DNA from: Streptomyces broussonetiae
GTDB lineage: Bacteria; Actinomycetota; Actinomycetes; Streptomycetales; Streptomycetaceae
Direction of reading: 5' to 3'
NCBI RefSeq assembly: GCF_009796285.1
Contig: NZ_CP047020.1
Location: 930,001 to 994,000, forward strand
DNA: 64,000 nt
Positions 26,327 through 34,488 of the stretch are shown here, in pieces (the first letter of the stretch is position 1; each line of letters opens with the position of its first letter). A program made the position numbers and the translations under genes. The notes below the pieces were generated by a model. The model worked only from the letters and a program-made list of their open reading frames with translations. It ran no database searches and was not told the origin of the DNA.

Positions 26327-27297
26327 TCAAGGTCGAATGGCTCTACTGGCTCGTGGGACTCGTCTTCGTCGTCATGGCCGTGCAGATGGCCGCCGACCGC
26401 TCCAACCCCAGGCGCTGGACCTCCGCCGCCTTCTGGGGCCTGCTCGGACTCACCTTCCCCTACGGCACCGGGGTGGCCAACGCCACGGCGCACAACGGCG
26501 GTTGGACACTGCCCGCCGAACCGCTCGGCGTCGCGGTCCTCGCCCTGATCGTGCTCGCCGGGCTCAACTTGCTCGGCAAGGGCCGACCCGTCACCAGCAC
26601 CGCCGAGGAACGCGAGGCCTCCGCGACCCGGCTCGGCGGCAGGATCTTCGTCCCCGCGCTGACGATCCCGCTCGTCGCGATCGTCTGCGCCTCGCTGCTC
26701 GACACCTCAGGCCTGTTCGAGAAGGGCAGGGCCACGCTCATCGGGCTCGGCGTCGGCTGCCTCGTCGCCCTTGCCGTCGGCATGCTGGTCACCGGCGAGC
26801 GCAAGCTGTCCGTCCCGCTCCACTGCGGCCGCTCCATGCTGGAGGCGATGGGCTCCGCACTGCTGCTGCCCCAGCTCCTCGCCGTCCTCGGCTCGATCTT
26901 CGCGCTGGCCGGGGTCGGCACGCAGGTCGGCCGGATCGTGCACGACGTCCTGCCGGACAACTCCAAGTTCCTTGCCGTGGTGGCGTACTGCGTCGGCATG
27001 TTCCTGTTCACCGTGATCATGGGCAACGCGTTCGCCGCGTTCCCGGTGATGACCGCGGCGATCGGCTGGCCCGTACTCATCGAGCAGATGCACGGCCATG
27101 TGCCGGCCGTCCTCGCGATCGGCATGCTGGCGGGATTCTCGGGGACGCTGTGCACACCGATGGCCGCCAACTTCAACATCGTCCCGGCCACCCTGCTCGA
27201 GCTGAAGGACCAGTACGGCCCGATCAAGGCCCAGATCCCGACGGCGCTTTCGCTGCTGGCCTGCACCACCGCGATCATGGCGTTGTTCGCGTTCTGA
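26323..27297 (+). CDS. DUF979 membrane protein, partner of DUF969
   Basis: A 324-aa protein with eight or nine hydrophobic segments. It starts at GTG 26323 (VIKVEWLYWLVGLVFVVMAV), overlapping the DUF969 stop, with GAGGAGAAGGGG as ribosome site. Family stretches are GLLGLTFPYGTGVANA, GSALLLPQLLAVLGSIFALAG, VIMGNAFAAFPVMTAAIGWP and FSGTLCTPMAANFNIVPATL. Together with DUF969 it probably forms one transporter. The neighbouring genes suggest pyroglutamate or pyroglutamyl peptides as substrate; this has not been shown from sequence. Confidence 0.85.
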   Translation: MIKVEWLYWLVGLVFVVMAVQMAADRSNPRRWTSAAFWGLLGLTFPYGTGVANATAHNGGWTLPAEPLGVAVLALIVLAGLNLLGKGRPVTSTAEEREASATRLGGRIFVPALTIPLVAIVCASLLDTSGLFEKGRATLIGLGVGCLVALAVGMLVTGERKLSVPLHCGRSMLEAMGSALLLPQLLAVLGSIFALAGVGTQVGRIVHDVLPDNSKFLAVVAYCVGMFLFTVIMGNAFAAFPVMTAAIGWPVLIEQMHGHVPAVLAIGMLAGFSGTLCTPMAANFNIVPATLLELKDQYGPIKAQIPTALSLLACTTAIMALFAF

Positions 27298-27333
27298 CCG
27301 ATGCCGACCGCTGCTCCTCGTGAAGGAAGTGCC

Positions 27334-27984
27334 ATGACCCGCGTGCTCATCACCGGCTTCGCCCCCTTCGACGGCGCGAGGACGAACCCGTCCTGGCAGG
27401 CCGCCTCCCTGGTGGCCGCCGAGCCGCCCGCCGGGCTCTCGGTCACCGCCGCCGAACTCCCCTGTGTGTTCGGCGAGTCCATCACCGCCCTGCGCGAGGC
27501 GGTCCGCGCGGCGCACCCCGACCTCGTCCTGTGTCTGGGCCAGGCGGGCGGCCGGCCCGGCGTGAGCGTGGAGCGCGTCGCCATCAACGTCGACGACGCC
27601 CGGATCCGCGACAACGCGGGCAACCAGCCCGTCGATGAGCCCGTGGTCCCGGGCGGACCCGCCGCCCACTTCTCCTCCCTCCCCGTGAAGGCGTGCGTCG
27701 CCGCCGTGCGCGCGGCCGGTGTCCCGGCCGCCGTCTCGAACTCGGCCGGTACGTTCGTCTGCAACCACGTCGCCTACGGCCTGGGTCACCTCATCGCCAC
27801 CGAACTACCGCACGTCCGGGGCGGTTTCGTGCATGTGCCGTGGTCGCCCGAGCAGGTCACCGACGGCACCGCCCCGGCCCTGGAGCCCGCCACGGTCGCC
27901 CACGGCCTGCGCGCCCTGCTGCTGACGGCGGCCACCACCCCGGCCGGCCAGGACCTGAAGGTCACCGGGGGAACCACCCACTGA
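27334..27984 (+). CDS. pcp: Pyrrolidone-carboxylate peptidase
   Basis: A 216-aa cysteine peptidase (family C15) that removes N-terminal pyroglutamate from peptides and so feeds the PxpABC enzyme. It starts RVLITGFAPFDG. The catalytic Glu is in VERVAINVDDAR (about residue 79), Cys in NSAGTFVCNHVAYG (about 142) and His in GGFVHVPWSP (about 165), all in the family's order and spacing. GAAGGAAG precedes the ATG. It follows DUF979 by 36 bp, so the three plus-strand genes are probably one transcript. Confidence 0.93.
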   Translation: MTRVLITGFAPFDGARTNPSWQAASLVAAEPPAGLSVTAAELPCVFGESITALREAVRAAHPDLVLCLGQAGGRPGVSVERVAINVDDARIRDNAGNQPVDEPVVPGGPAAHFSSLPVKACVAAVRAAGVPAAVSNSAGTFVCNHVAYGLGHLIATELPHVRGGFVHVPWSPEQVTDGTAPALEPATVAHGLRALLLTAATTPAGQDLKVTGGTTH

Positions 27985-28570
27985 TGCAGCGCACCGCGCA
28001 CGCGGCCTCCCACGCCCCACGGCCTCACCGTACGAGGACATACGGCCGGCGCCCTGCACCCGGCCCTCCACGTCGCCCCACGACGGGCACTCCGCGCTTC
28101 CTGTGCGCCGACCGCCGGCCCGGTTGCCGCACCACCACGGCGCCACGCCCGCCCCGCCCGACACCGCGCCGGCCATCCCTCGTTCGAGCGGCCGTACCGC
28201 TGGGCCCGGCCGGTCCCGTCGGCCGCGGAATGCCAGGCGTACGCAGGGCAGGCGGGCACGCTTCGGGCCGGGTCACCGGCACCGGCGGTCGGCGCCGTCG
28301 AGACGCTGCGGGCCGGCTGACCAACCGGCCGGCGAAGGCACCTGTCCCGCGCGCCGCGGGCCCCCGTCCCGACTGTGCCTTCGCCCTGGCTGCCTCCTCG
28401 ATGCGGGCGGGGCTGTCCGACGCGGCCACCGCGGACGTACGCCGGCGCAGGGCGGGCGCGCTCCGCTCGATCGCAGCGGCCCTGCCGGGCCGTTCCGTCC
28501 GTACGCGCCGTGCGGGCGTGGCCGACGCTCACCTGGCGGCCGGTCCGCGTGTCCGGCTGACAGCTGACGA
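27985..28570. other. Gene-free 0.6 kb after pcp
   Basis: High-GC sequence with no open frame of coding quality, no ribosome site and no recognisable hairpin. It ends at the stop of the convergent HD-domain gene. I see nothing else in it. Confidence 0.5.
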
Positions 28571-29137
28571 TTACCGGCCGGCCGCGACGCGCTCCACCAC
28601 GGGTCGCCACGACTCCAGCGGAGCCACCCGGAGGCCGACCACCTTCCCCGCGTCGTCGGCGCGGCGCAGTGCGACCGCCGCCTCGAAGTCGGGGTCCGCC
28701 TCGAAGGCCTCGACCTCGTCCGGGGTCATGGGGCCGCCCTGGCAGCCCAGGGTGCGCGCGCTCTCCGGAGAGAGCACCCGCTGTGGATCGGCCGCCGCCA
28801 GATACCTTTTGGCCGGGATGTGCGCGGCGACCAGCCGGGCGACCCGCGGCCCCAGCAGGCCCTCGACCGCGCTCGCGCCATGGCTGCCGTGCCCCGCCTC
28901 GTCGGCGGGCACCAGGTAGTGGCCGATGTCGTGCACGAGTCCGGCCACCTGGAGTTCCTCGTCGTCCGGATGGCGCTCGGCCAGCACGGCGGCCACCTGG
29001 AGGCCGTGGTCGAGGATGTCCACCGGGTCACCGGACCGGTCCGGCGTGTCCCAGACATCCGCACAGTCGGCCAGCAGAGCCATGAGCCCGTCCACAGACG
29101 ATATGGGGTCGCACGTCACATGGGCACGCTGCAGCAC
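28571..29137 (-). CDS. PhnZ-like HD-domain protein
   Basis: A 188-aa HD-fold protein. The metal ligands are His in DILDHGLQVA (about residue 44), HD in GLVHDIGHYL (about 69), then His in HGSHGASAVEG and in VAAHIPAKRYL. HIPAKRYL, LGCQGGPMTPDE and the final FEADP...LRRADDAGK match mixed-valent diiron oxygenases of the PhnZ type, which cleave the C-P bond of hydroxylated aminoethylphosphonate. Just before the first His, PhnZ has Y-F-G-E; here it is RSGD, so the aromatic gate and Glu are changed. No phosphonate genes are nearby. It could be a diiron oxygenase of other specificity or a phosphohydrolase. Confidence 0.75.
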   Translation of the reverse strand: MLQRAHVTCDPISSVDGLMALLADCADVWDTPDRSGDPVDILDHGLQVAAVLAERHPDDEELQVAGLVHDIGHYLVPADEAGHGSHGASAVEGLLGPRVARLVAAHIPAKRYLAAADPQRVLSPESARTLGCQGGPMTPDEVEAFEADPDFEAAVALRRADDAGKVVGLRVAPLESWRPVVERVAAGR

Positions 29138-29290
29138 TCAGGCGTACGACCGGTGACGGCGAGGTGTACGAACGGGGCTGCGGAGCGGAGGGGGCCGCGA
29201 GGCACACGACGGGGTCCGGGCGGGGTTCGGGGCGGGTCGGACAGGTGGAACACGGCGCTCCGCCCGTCGACGGTACGACGAGCGGAGCGG

Positions 29291-29617
29291 TCAGACGAAG
29301 GGCAGCGGTGTGTCGAGGAGCCATGTGGAGGAGGCCGCGCCGCCGACTGCGGACACGGTCCACCCCGGCCACGCGCGGCCGGAGAGACGCTCGGCCGTCA
29401 CGGCTGCCTCGGAGCCGAGGATCACACCACACAACAGGGCCAGGCCCACGTCACCCCCCACGAGGTCCGGCCTCCCGACGGCCAGCCAGCCGGCCGTACC
29501 CGCCACGAGGCTCGCCGCCGCGTACCGCCATGAGGAGGCCTGGCCCCGGCCGCCGTCGCGCCATCGGCCGACCGCGATCACCACGATCTGCCCGAACAGC
29601 GCCACTACTGCCAGCAC
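29291..29617 (-). CDS. Hypothetical small membrane protein
   Basis: 108 aa, not recognised. Three to four hydrophobic segments (LAVVALFGQIVVIAV at the start, AAASLVAGTAGWLAV near 32, VGLALLCGVILGSEAAV near 56, weaker C-terminal). Start is GTG 29617 with GGGAGG about 9 nt upstream. Small integral membrane proteins of this type are common in Streptomyces; no role can be given. It lies between the PhnZ-like gene and the PAP2 gene, same strand, without overlap. Confidence 0.5.
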   Translation of the reverse strand: MLAVVALFGQIVVIAVGRWRDGGRGQASSWRYAAASLVAGTAGWLAVGRPDLVGGDVGLALLCGVILGSEAAVTAERLSGRAWPGWTVSAVGGAASSTWLLDTPLPFV

Positions 29618-29712
29618 CAGCGAGCCTCCCGCCCGAACCAGTCAAATGATCTCTTCGCGGCTCGAATGGAAGCACATCCCGCCCGGACTTGACCAATTCT
29701 TGGGGATGGGGA

Positions 29713-30333
29713 TCATTGCACGAGCAGCGGGCGCAGGACCCCGCCGCGCAGCCGGTCCACCAGGGGTGACGCGAAGCGGCGGGCCGCGAGGATCACGGCG
29801 AGGGCGACGGCACTGCCGACCAGTGCGCCCACGGCGACGTCGTGGGGGTAGTGCGCCCCGACGTAGACGCGTGAGCCCGCCATCACCACCGCCGCGAGCA
29901 GGGCGATGGAGCCGAGCCACCGGCTGACGAGGAGGAGGGCCACCGCAAAGGCGAAGGCGACGGCGGTGTGGTTGCTGGGGAAGGCGTAGTCGTCGGGGGC
30001 GGGGCAGGACTCGATCAGGAAGTCGTGCGGCAGCGCCCGGCACGGCCGCGGCTCCTGGAAGACCGACTTGATCACGCTGTTGACGACAAAGGCGAGGACG
30101 ACGGCGAACGGCGTGGCCAGCACGGCGGCCATCGCGGCGCTCCCCTGGCGTCGGCCCCGCCACCAGGCCACCAGCACGAGCAGCGCGAAGATTCCGGTGC
30201 CGTACGCGCCATAGGCGGACATGGCCCCGTTCAGCCAGTGCGTATGCCGGGCGAAGTCGGTGACGTCGGTGTACAGGCCGCCGTCTATGGCCGCGCCGTC
30301 GAGCGCCTGGATGGTCGGGGAGGAAGTCGTCAT
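29713..30333 (-). CDS. PAP2-family membrane phosphatase
   Basis: A 206-aa protein with five to six hydrophobic segments and all three PAP2 motifs: K-x(6)-RP in KSVFQEPRPC (about residue 80), PSNHT in YAFPSNHTAVAF (about 115) and S-R-x(5)-H-x(3)-D in GSRVYVGAHYPHDV (about 165). Such enzymes dephosphorylate lipid phosphates outside the membrane, often undecaprenyl diphosphate or phosphatidic acid. ATG 30333 gives the family N-terminus; the frame stays open for 96 bp upstream. That upstream stretch holds a CTAC/GTAG palindrome like those around the BlaI-M56 genes at 39.5 and 41.8 kb. Confidence 0.88.
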   Translation of the reverse strand: MTTSSPTIQALDGAAIDGGLYTDVTDFARHTHWLNGAMSAYGAYGTGIFALLVLVAWWRGRRQGSAAMAAVLATPFAVVLAFVVNSVIKSVFQEPRPCRALPHDFLIESCPAPDDYAFPSNHTAVAFAFAVALLLVSRWLGSIALLAAVVMAGSRVYVGAHYPHDVAVGALVGSAVALAVILAARRFASPLVDRLRGGVLRPLLVQ

Positions 30334-30430
30334 CAAGCGGATCTCCGGGCCGGGCTCAGGTGTGGCGTGCCAGGGAACGAACCGCCACACAGAGTGGACG
30401 TGCAGGTGACTCGAGCACGTCCGGAACATG

Positions 30431-30454
30431 AACGTCTACAAGTGAGTAGACGTT
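30431..30454. promoter_or_regulatory. BlaI-type palindrome upstream of the PAP2 gene
   Basis: AACGTCTAC-AAGTGA-GTAGACGTT: 9-bp perfect arms around 6 nt. It contains CTACA-n4-AGTAG, the same arrangement as CTACA-n4-TGTAG before dedA (41809). It lies about 100 bp upstream of the chosen PAP2 start. A BlaI/MecI-family repressor is encoded at 39044-39445. Confidence 0.6.
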
Positions 30455-30537
30455 ATCAGGTGAAGATCGGTTCCCACACGGGTGGCCTGCCCGGCCGCCG
30501 GACGATCCGACGGCCGGGCACTCTGGGGCGTACGCCG

Positions 30538-31082
30538 TCAGGGGGCGGGGGCAAGGTCCGGCCGCAGGACCGCGCGCCCGCCGCGGAACTCCCCCGCTCC
30601 AGCCTGGCGTGCACCTCGCCGGCCGCGCCGAGCGGGAGCACCTCGATGCATCGAGGAGGCAGTGCATCCCGGCCGAGCAGGTCATTGATGCATTCGGCGG
30701 CCCCGGCCAGTTCGCCGGGGGTCGCGTGGGAGATCACGAAGCCGACGACGGAGCGGTCGTTCATGTACAGCGGGCCCGCCGGCAGCACCGGGCGGGTACC
30801 GGCCCCGGCCAGCAGCACCACACGACCCCGCCGGGCGAGCAGACCGACGGACGTCTCCAGGTCGTTGACGCCGGCCGTGTCCGGGTAGAGGTCGACGCCC
30901 GACGGGGCGGCGCCTCGGAGCCGTCCGGGCAGGTCCGGGTCGCGGTAGTCGAACACCTCGGCGGCTCCCGACTGCTCGCAGCAGGAGGAGTCCCGTGCGC
31001 CGGCCGCCGCGAGGACCCGGGCGCCGGCCCGCGCCGCCATCGTCACCAGGGCACTGCCCACGTTGCCCGCGGCGCCCGCCAC
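30538..31082 (-). pseudogene. Zinc-binding dehydrogenase / quinone reductase, truncated and frameshifted
   Basis: The surviving part is the nucleotide-binding and C-terminal half of a medium-chain reductase: VAGAAGNVGSALVTMAARAG, EVFDYRDPDLPGRL, RGRVVLLAG and the tail EVHARLERG. The N-terminal catalytic domain (about 130 aa) is missing. Near 30591 five G stand where six are needed. Restoring one gives EFRGGRAVLRP and a stop at 30538-30540, the normal family ending. Both lesions would make the product inactive. Confidence 0.75.
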
Positions 31083-31324
31083 GGCGAAGTCGGGCGCGGC
31101 GGAGGGGCGCTGACGGAGGTTCAGTGTGCCGGGGCGGGCGGCCCACCCCGGGGCGTCCCGTGGTCGCCCGACACCGGCGCGCCGGTGCCCACCGCACCGA
31201 GGGCACCGGCACGACGCCCCTCACCCACCGCGCGGCCCCCGGTCACCTGCGCCATGCGCACGGCGGGCCGGGGTGGCAGCGGGACTTGCCCGTACGTGCC
31301 GCCACCACGGCTCGGTCCGCCCCG

Positions 31325-31378
31325 GACCGGGACCGGGGACGGGGACGGGACCGGGGACGGGGACGGGGACGGGACCGG
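31325..31378. repeat. GGGGAC hexamer tract
   Basis: About nine imperfect copies of GGGGAC/GGGACC in a row, ending at the stop of the oxygenase gene. The strong purine/pyrimidine bias makes it slippage-prone. No coding or operator role is evident. Confidence 0.7.
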
Positions 31379-31380
31379 AC

Positions 31381-32574
31381 TCAGCGTCCGCCTTCCGCGC
31401 CCCCCGCGCCCAGCGCCCAGGCGCCGAAGGCGGCCCCAGTGGTCTCGAAGTCGAAGATCACGTGGGAGGCGGCGGTGTTGACGTCCCGCCAGAACCGCTG
31501 AAGGGGGTCGGTCTCGAAGTGGGCCGAGGTTCCGCCGGACTTGAAGAGCCGGTCGACGGCCGACACCAGCAGTTCCACCGCCAGCGCCAGGTCCCGCGGC
31601 CCCCGGACCGCGGCCTCGCCCTCCCGGGCCTGCTCGAGGCCGTCGGCGACCCGGGCGGCCCGCTGCATCAGCGATTCGGCGGCGTCCACCTCGCCGGCCG
31701 AGCGGGCCAGCTCGATCTGCACCGGCGGCTTCTCCCGCACCGGGGCGCCGCGCCGGTCGAGCCGCCGCATGGTCTGCTCCGCGCCGACGCGCAGCGCGCC
31801 GCGGGCGGCGCCCAGCACCGGGACGGCGAGGGGCAGGGCGTTCAGAGCGTCCACGGGGACGGTGTGGCAGCGGGCCTCGGAAGCCGTCGCGCGCCCCGCG
31901 TTGATGTCGAACCTCGACAGGGTGCGGTACTCCGGCACGAAGACGTCGTCCAGGACCATGGTGTCGCTGCCGGTCCCGCGCATGCCCATCGTGAACCAGG
32001 TGTCCTGCACGGTGATGTCCGCCCGCGGCACCGCGAAGAACCGCACCTCGGGGCGCCCGTCCGGGCCCACCTGACCGTTGGGTACCGCGGAGCAGGCGAA
32101 GACCCAGTCAGCGAAGCGCACGCCGCTGATGTACTTCCACTCGCCGCTGAGCCGCCAGCCGCCGGAGCCGGGCTCGGCCTTGCCGGCGGGCATGAGGGCT
32201 CCTGCCATCAGGGCGTTCGGGCCGTCGGCCCAGATCTCGGCCTGTCCCTCCAGGGGCAGGAAGGCCCCGTACCGGGCCGCGTACGCGGACAGCGAGGCGG
32301 CCCAGGCGGCCGAGGCACAGCCCTGGCCGACCACGGTGACCGCCGCGGTCATGTCCACGAAGCGGCCTTCCGCACCGCCGAAGGCCGCGGGCACGAAGTG
32401 CCGGCCGAACCCGGCCTCCCGCACCGCCTCGACCACCTCGGGCGCGAGCCGCCGGGCAGCCTCCGTCTCCTCGGCGCACCGCGCCGCGATCTCCGCCACG
32501 CGCGGCGCGCCGGCGACGACGTCCGCCACGAGCGGCCGCTCGGCCACGATCGTCGTTGTGCTGTCGCTGAGCAT
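31381..32574 (-). CDS. Acyl-CoA-dehydrogenase-fold flavin monooxygenase (group D type)
   Basis: A 397-aa protein of the acyl-CoA dehydrogenase superfamily. It lacks the dehydrogenase signature LEGTNEI and has features of flavin-dependent monooxygenases: GFGRHFVPAAFGG, GGWRLSGEWKYISGVRFADW, TGSDTMVLDDVFVPEYRT, and a C-terminal GTSAHFETDPLQRFWRDVNT like HsaA/DszC/HpaB relatives. Such enzymes use reduced flavin from a separate reductase to hydroxylate aromatics or oxidise sulfur or nitrogen. No reductase is adjacent. ATG 32574 follows GGAGG; the frame upstream lacks domain content. Its position beside the persulfide module raises a sulfur role, but the intergenic CstR sites are nearer the other gene. 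Confidence 0.8.
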   Translation of the reverse strand: MLSDSTTTIVAERPLVADVVAGAPRVAEIAARCAEETEAARRLAPEVVEAVREAGFGRHFVPAAFGGAEGRFVDMTAAVTVVGQGCASAAWAASLSAYAARYGAFLPLEGQAEIWADGPNALMAGALMPAGKAEPGSGGWRLSGEWKYISGVRFADWVFACSAVPNGQVGPDGRPEVRFFAVPRADITVQDTWFTMGMRGTGSDTMVLDDVFVPEYRTLSRFDINAGRATASEARCHTVPVDALNALPLAVPVLGAARGALRVGAEQTMRRLDRRGAPVREKPPVQIELARSAGEVDAAESLMQRAARVADGLEQAREGEAAVRGPRDLALAVELLVSAVDRLFKSGGTSAHFETDPLQRFWRDVNTAASHVIFDFETTGAAFGAWALGAGGAEGGR

Positions 32575-32733
32575 CCTGTTCGCCACCTCCACTGGGATGG
32601 CCGCAGTCTCTCCGGCGGAGCCCGCGACAGGCCGCACCCGAGCCCGGGACCGGCCCGTCGATCACCCGACTGGCTTCACCACGCCCGCGGCATCCGGCGA
32701 GCGGCGGTCAAGAACCCGACCCTCTCCCCGAAA

Positions 32734-32747
32734 TACCCCCGGGGGTA
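32734..32747. promoter_or_regulatory. CsoR/CstR-type operator 1
   Basis: TACCCCCGGGGGTA is a perfect 14-bp palindrome of the type bound by CsoR-family repressors. It lies 63 bp upstream of the persulfide dioxygenase start and is followed by a second copy at 32769. The regulator gene is 2.5 kb downstream. Confidence 0.8.
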
Positions 32748-32768
32748 CCCATGCTACTGTCGAGCACA

Positions 32769-32782
32769 TACCCCGGGGGGTA
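32769..32782. promoter_or_regulatory. CsoR/CstR-type operator 2
   Basis: TACCCCGGGGGGTA has one mismatch from a perfect palindrome. Its spacing from operator 1 is 35 bp, between three and four helical turns. It lies 28 bp upstream of the persulfide dioxygenase GTG, where binding would overlap the promoter or transcription start. Confidence 0.8.
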
Positions 32783-32809
32783 ATTGACTGCACGAGAAGG
32801 GAGTGCCTG

Positions 32810-34174
32810 GTGTTCTTCATCGACACGATCGAGGTGCCGGGGCTGGGAAACCGCAGCTATCTGGCGGGCGGCGAACGGACGGCGGTGGCGGTCGATCCGC
32901 CACGCGACGTCGACCGGACGATCGCGGTGGCGGCCCGGCGCGGTGTGCGGATATCCCATGTGGTCGAGACCCACCTCCACAACGACTACGTCACCGGCGG
33001 CCTGGAACTGGCCCGGCTGACCGGCGCCGCCTACCTCGTCCCCGCCGGCGCCCGGGTGTCCTTCGCACGCGTGCCGGTGCACGACCAGGACCGGCACGAG
33101 ATCGACACCGCCGCCGGGCTGGTCCTGCGCGCGCTGGCGACGCCCGGCCACACCCCGCACCACATGTCGTACGCACTGGAGCAGGACGGATCGGCCGTCG
33201 CGGTGTTCACCGGCGGCTCGCTGCTGATCGGCACCGTCGGCCGCCCCGACCTGGTCGAGCCGCGCCTGACGAAGGAGCTGGCCCGCGCGCAGCACGCCTC
33301 CGCGCGCCGTCTGGTCGCCGAGCTGCCGGACGGGACGGAGGTGCTGCCCACGCACGGCTTCGGCAGCTTCTGCGCCTCCGGCCCGGCGAGCGGCGACGCC
33401 ACGACGATCGGCAGGGAGAAGGCCTCCAACGAGGCCGTCCTCCGGGACGTCGACGCCTTCGTCGCCGACCTGATGGCCGGCCTGGACGACGTTCCCGCGT
33501 ACTACGCGCACATGGGCCCGGCCAATGCCGACGGCCCCGCTCCGGTCGACCTGACCCCGCCCTCCGTGGCGGATGCCGAGGAGATCGCCGCGCGGCTGGC
33601 CGCCGGGGAATGGGTCGTGGACCTGCGTCATCGCGTCGCCTTCGCGGCAGGGCACGTGGCGGGTTCGTTCAACTTCGACGCCTCGGGGCAGCTCGGCGTG
33701 TACCTGGCCTGGCTGATTCCGTGGGGCAAGCCCGTCACGCTGCTGGCCGAGTCCCCCGATCAGCTCGCCGCGGCCCAGCGTGAGCTGGTCCGGGTCGGGA
33801 TCGAGCGCCCGGCCGCCGCGGCCACCGGCGATCCGGCACGCTGGGTGCCCGAGGGTACGGCCCTGGCCTCCTTCCCGCGGGCCACGTTCGCCGAACTCGC
33901 CGGGCGGTCCCGGGACGGCCTGGTCGTGCTGGACGTCCGCCGGGACTCCGAGCGTGCGGGCGGCTTCGTCGAGGGCTCGGTGCACATCCCCGTCCACAGC
34001 CTGCGCCGGCGCCTGCACGAGGTGCCCGCGGGGCAGGTGTGGGTGCACTGCGCCGGCGGCATGCGCGCGGCCATCGCCGCCTCACTGCTGGACGCCGCGG
34101 GGCGCGACGTGGTCGCGATCGACGACTCCTTCGCCCAGGCCGAGCGGGCCGGGCTGGCCCTGCGTACCCCGTGA
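32810..34174 (+). CDS. Metallo-beta-lactamase persulfide dioxygenase-like / rhodanese fusion (CstB-like)
   Basis: A 454-aa cytoplasmic protein for sulfide or persulfide detoxification. An MBL domain (1-230) is followed by two rhodanese domains. The MBL site reads ETHLHNDYV (His55, His57, Asp59; the usual second DH His is Tyr60) and ATPGHTPHH. The segment that in ETHE1/CstB carries the Asp ligand (FTGD) is here FTGGSLLIG, so that ligand is missing and activity may differ. The first rhodanese domain has no active Cys (TLLAESPDQ); the second has it in VHCAGGMRA (about residue 415). Start GTG 32810 follows GAAGGGAG. Two CsoR/CstR operators lie just upstream. Confidence 0.85.
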   Translation: MFFIDTIEVPGLGNRSYLAGGERTAVAVDPPRDVDRTIAVAARRGVRISHVVETHLHNDYVTGGLELARLTGAAYLVPAGARVSFARVPVHDQDRHEIDTAAGLVLRALATPGHTPHHMSYALEQDGSAVAVFTGGSLLIGTVGRPDLVEPRLTKELARAQHASARRLVAELPDGTEVLPTHGFGSFCASGPASGDATTIGREKASNEAVLRDVDAFVADLMAGLDDVPAYYAHMGPANADGPAPVDLTPPSVADAEEIAARLAAGEWVVDLRHRVAFAAGHVAGSFNFDASGQLGVYLAWLIPWGKPVTLLAESPDQLAAAQRELVRVGIERPAAAATGDPARWVPEGTALASFPRATFAELAGRSRDGLVVLDVRRDSERAGGFVEGSVHIPVHSLRRRLHEVPAGQVWVHCAGGMRAAIAASLLDAAGRDVVAIDDSFAQAERAGLALRTP

Positions 34175-34230
34175 CCGCGCGTCGCCGCGGCGCACCGCAT
34201 CGAGAAGACGCCACAGAAGCGAGAACCACG

Positions 34231-34488
34231 ATGAGTCTCCGCCCAGTGGACCGGGGCGGCCCGCAGCGGGTGACCGTACCCGAGGCTGCCGCACGTACCG
34301 GCCCCGGCCGTCCCCGCGGGAACGCCGTGCTGCTGAACGTCCAGGCACCCGACGAGTGGCGGGCCGGCCACCGCCCGCGCGCGGTACACCTGCCCCTGGC
34401 GGGCCCGGCCGACGGGACCTCGATGCCCTCGGCGGCGCGGGTGCGGCCGGTGGTGGATCGGGCCGGCGGGAACGGGATCCTCACGTGA
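34231..34488 (+). CDS. Rhodanese-like protein, apparently lacking the active-site half
   Basis: 85 aa, smaller than the ~100 aa of single-domain rhodaneses. The first half is normal (VTVPEAAARTG, AVLLNVQAPDEWRAGHRPRA, VHLPLAG). After that the sequence passes to ARVRPVVDRAGGNGILT and stops, without the C-x-S-G-x-R-S loop. It has probably lost an internal or C-terminal piece and cannot carry persulfide. The stop overlaps the TauE/SafE start (GTGA), so it may persist mainly for translational coupling. Confidence 0.6.
   Translation: MSLRPVDRGGPQRVTVPEAAARTGPGRPRGNAVLLNVQAPDEWRAGHRPRAVHLPLAGPADGTSMPSAARVRPVVDRAGGNGILT

Noticed and set aside
31382..32574. Acyl-CoA dehydrogenase in fatty-acid oxidation
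   Set aside because: The family's C-terminal LEGTNEI segment is absent and the tail matches flavin monooxygenases of the same fold.
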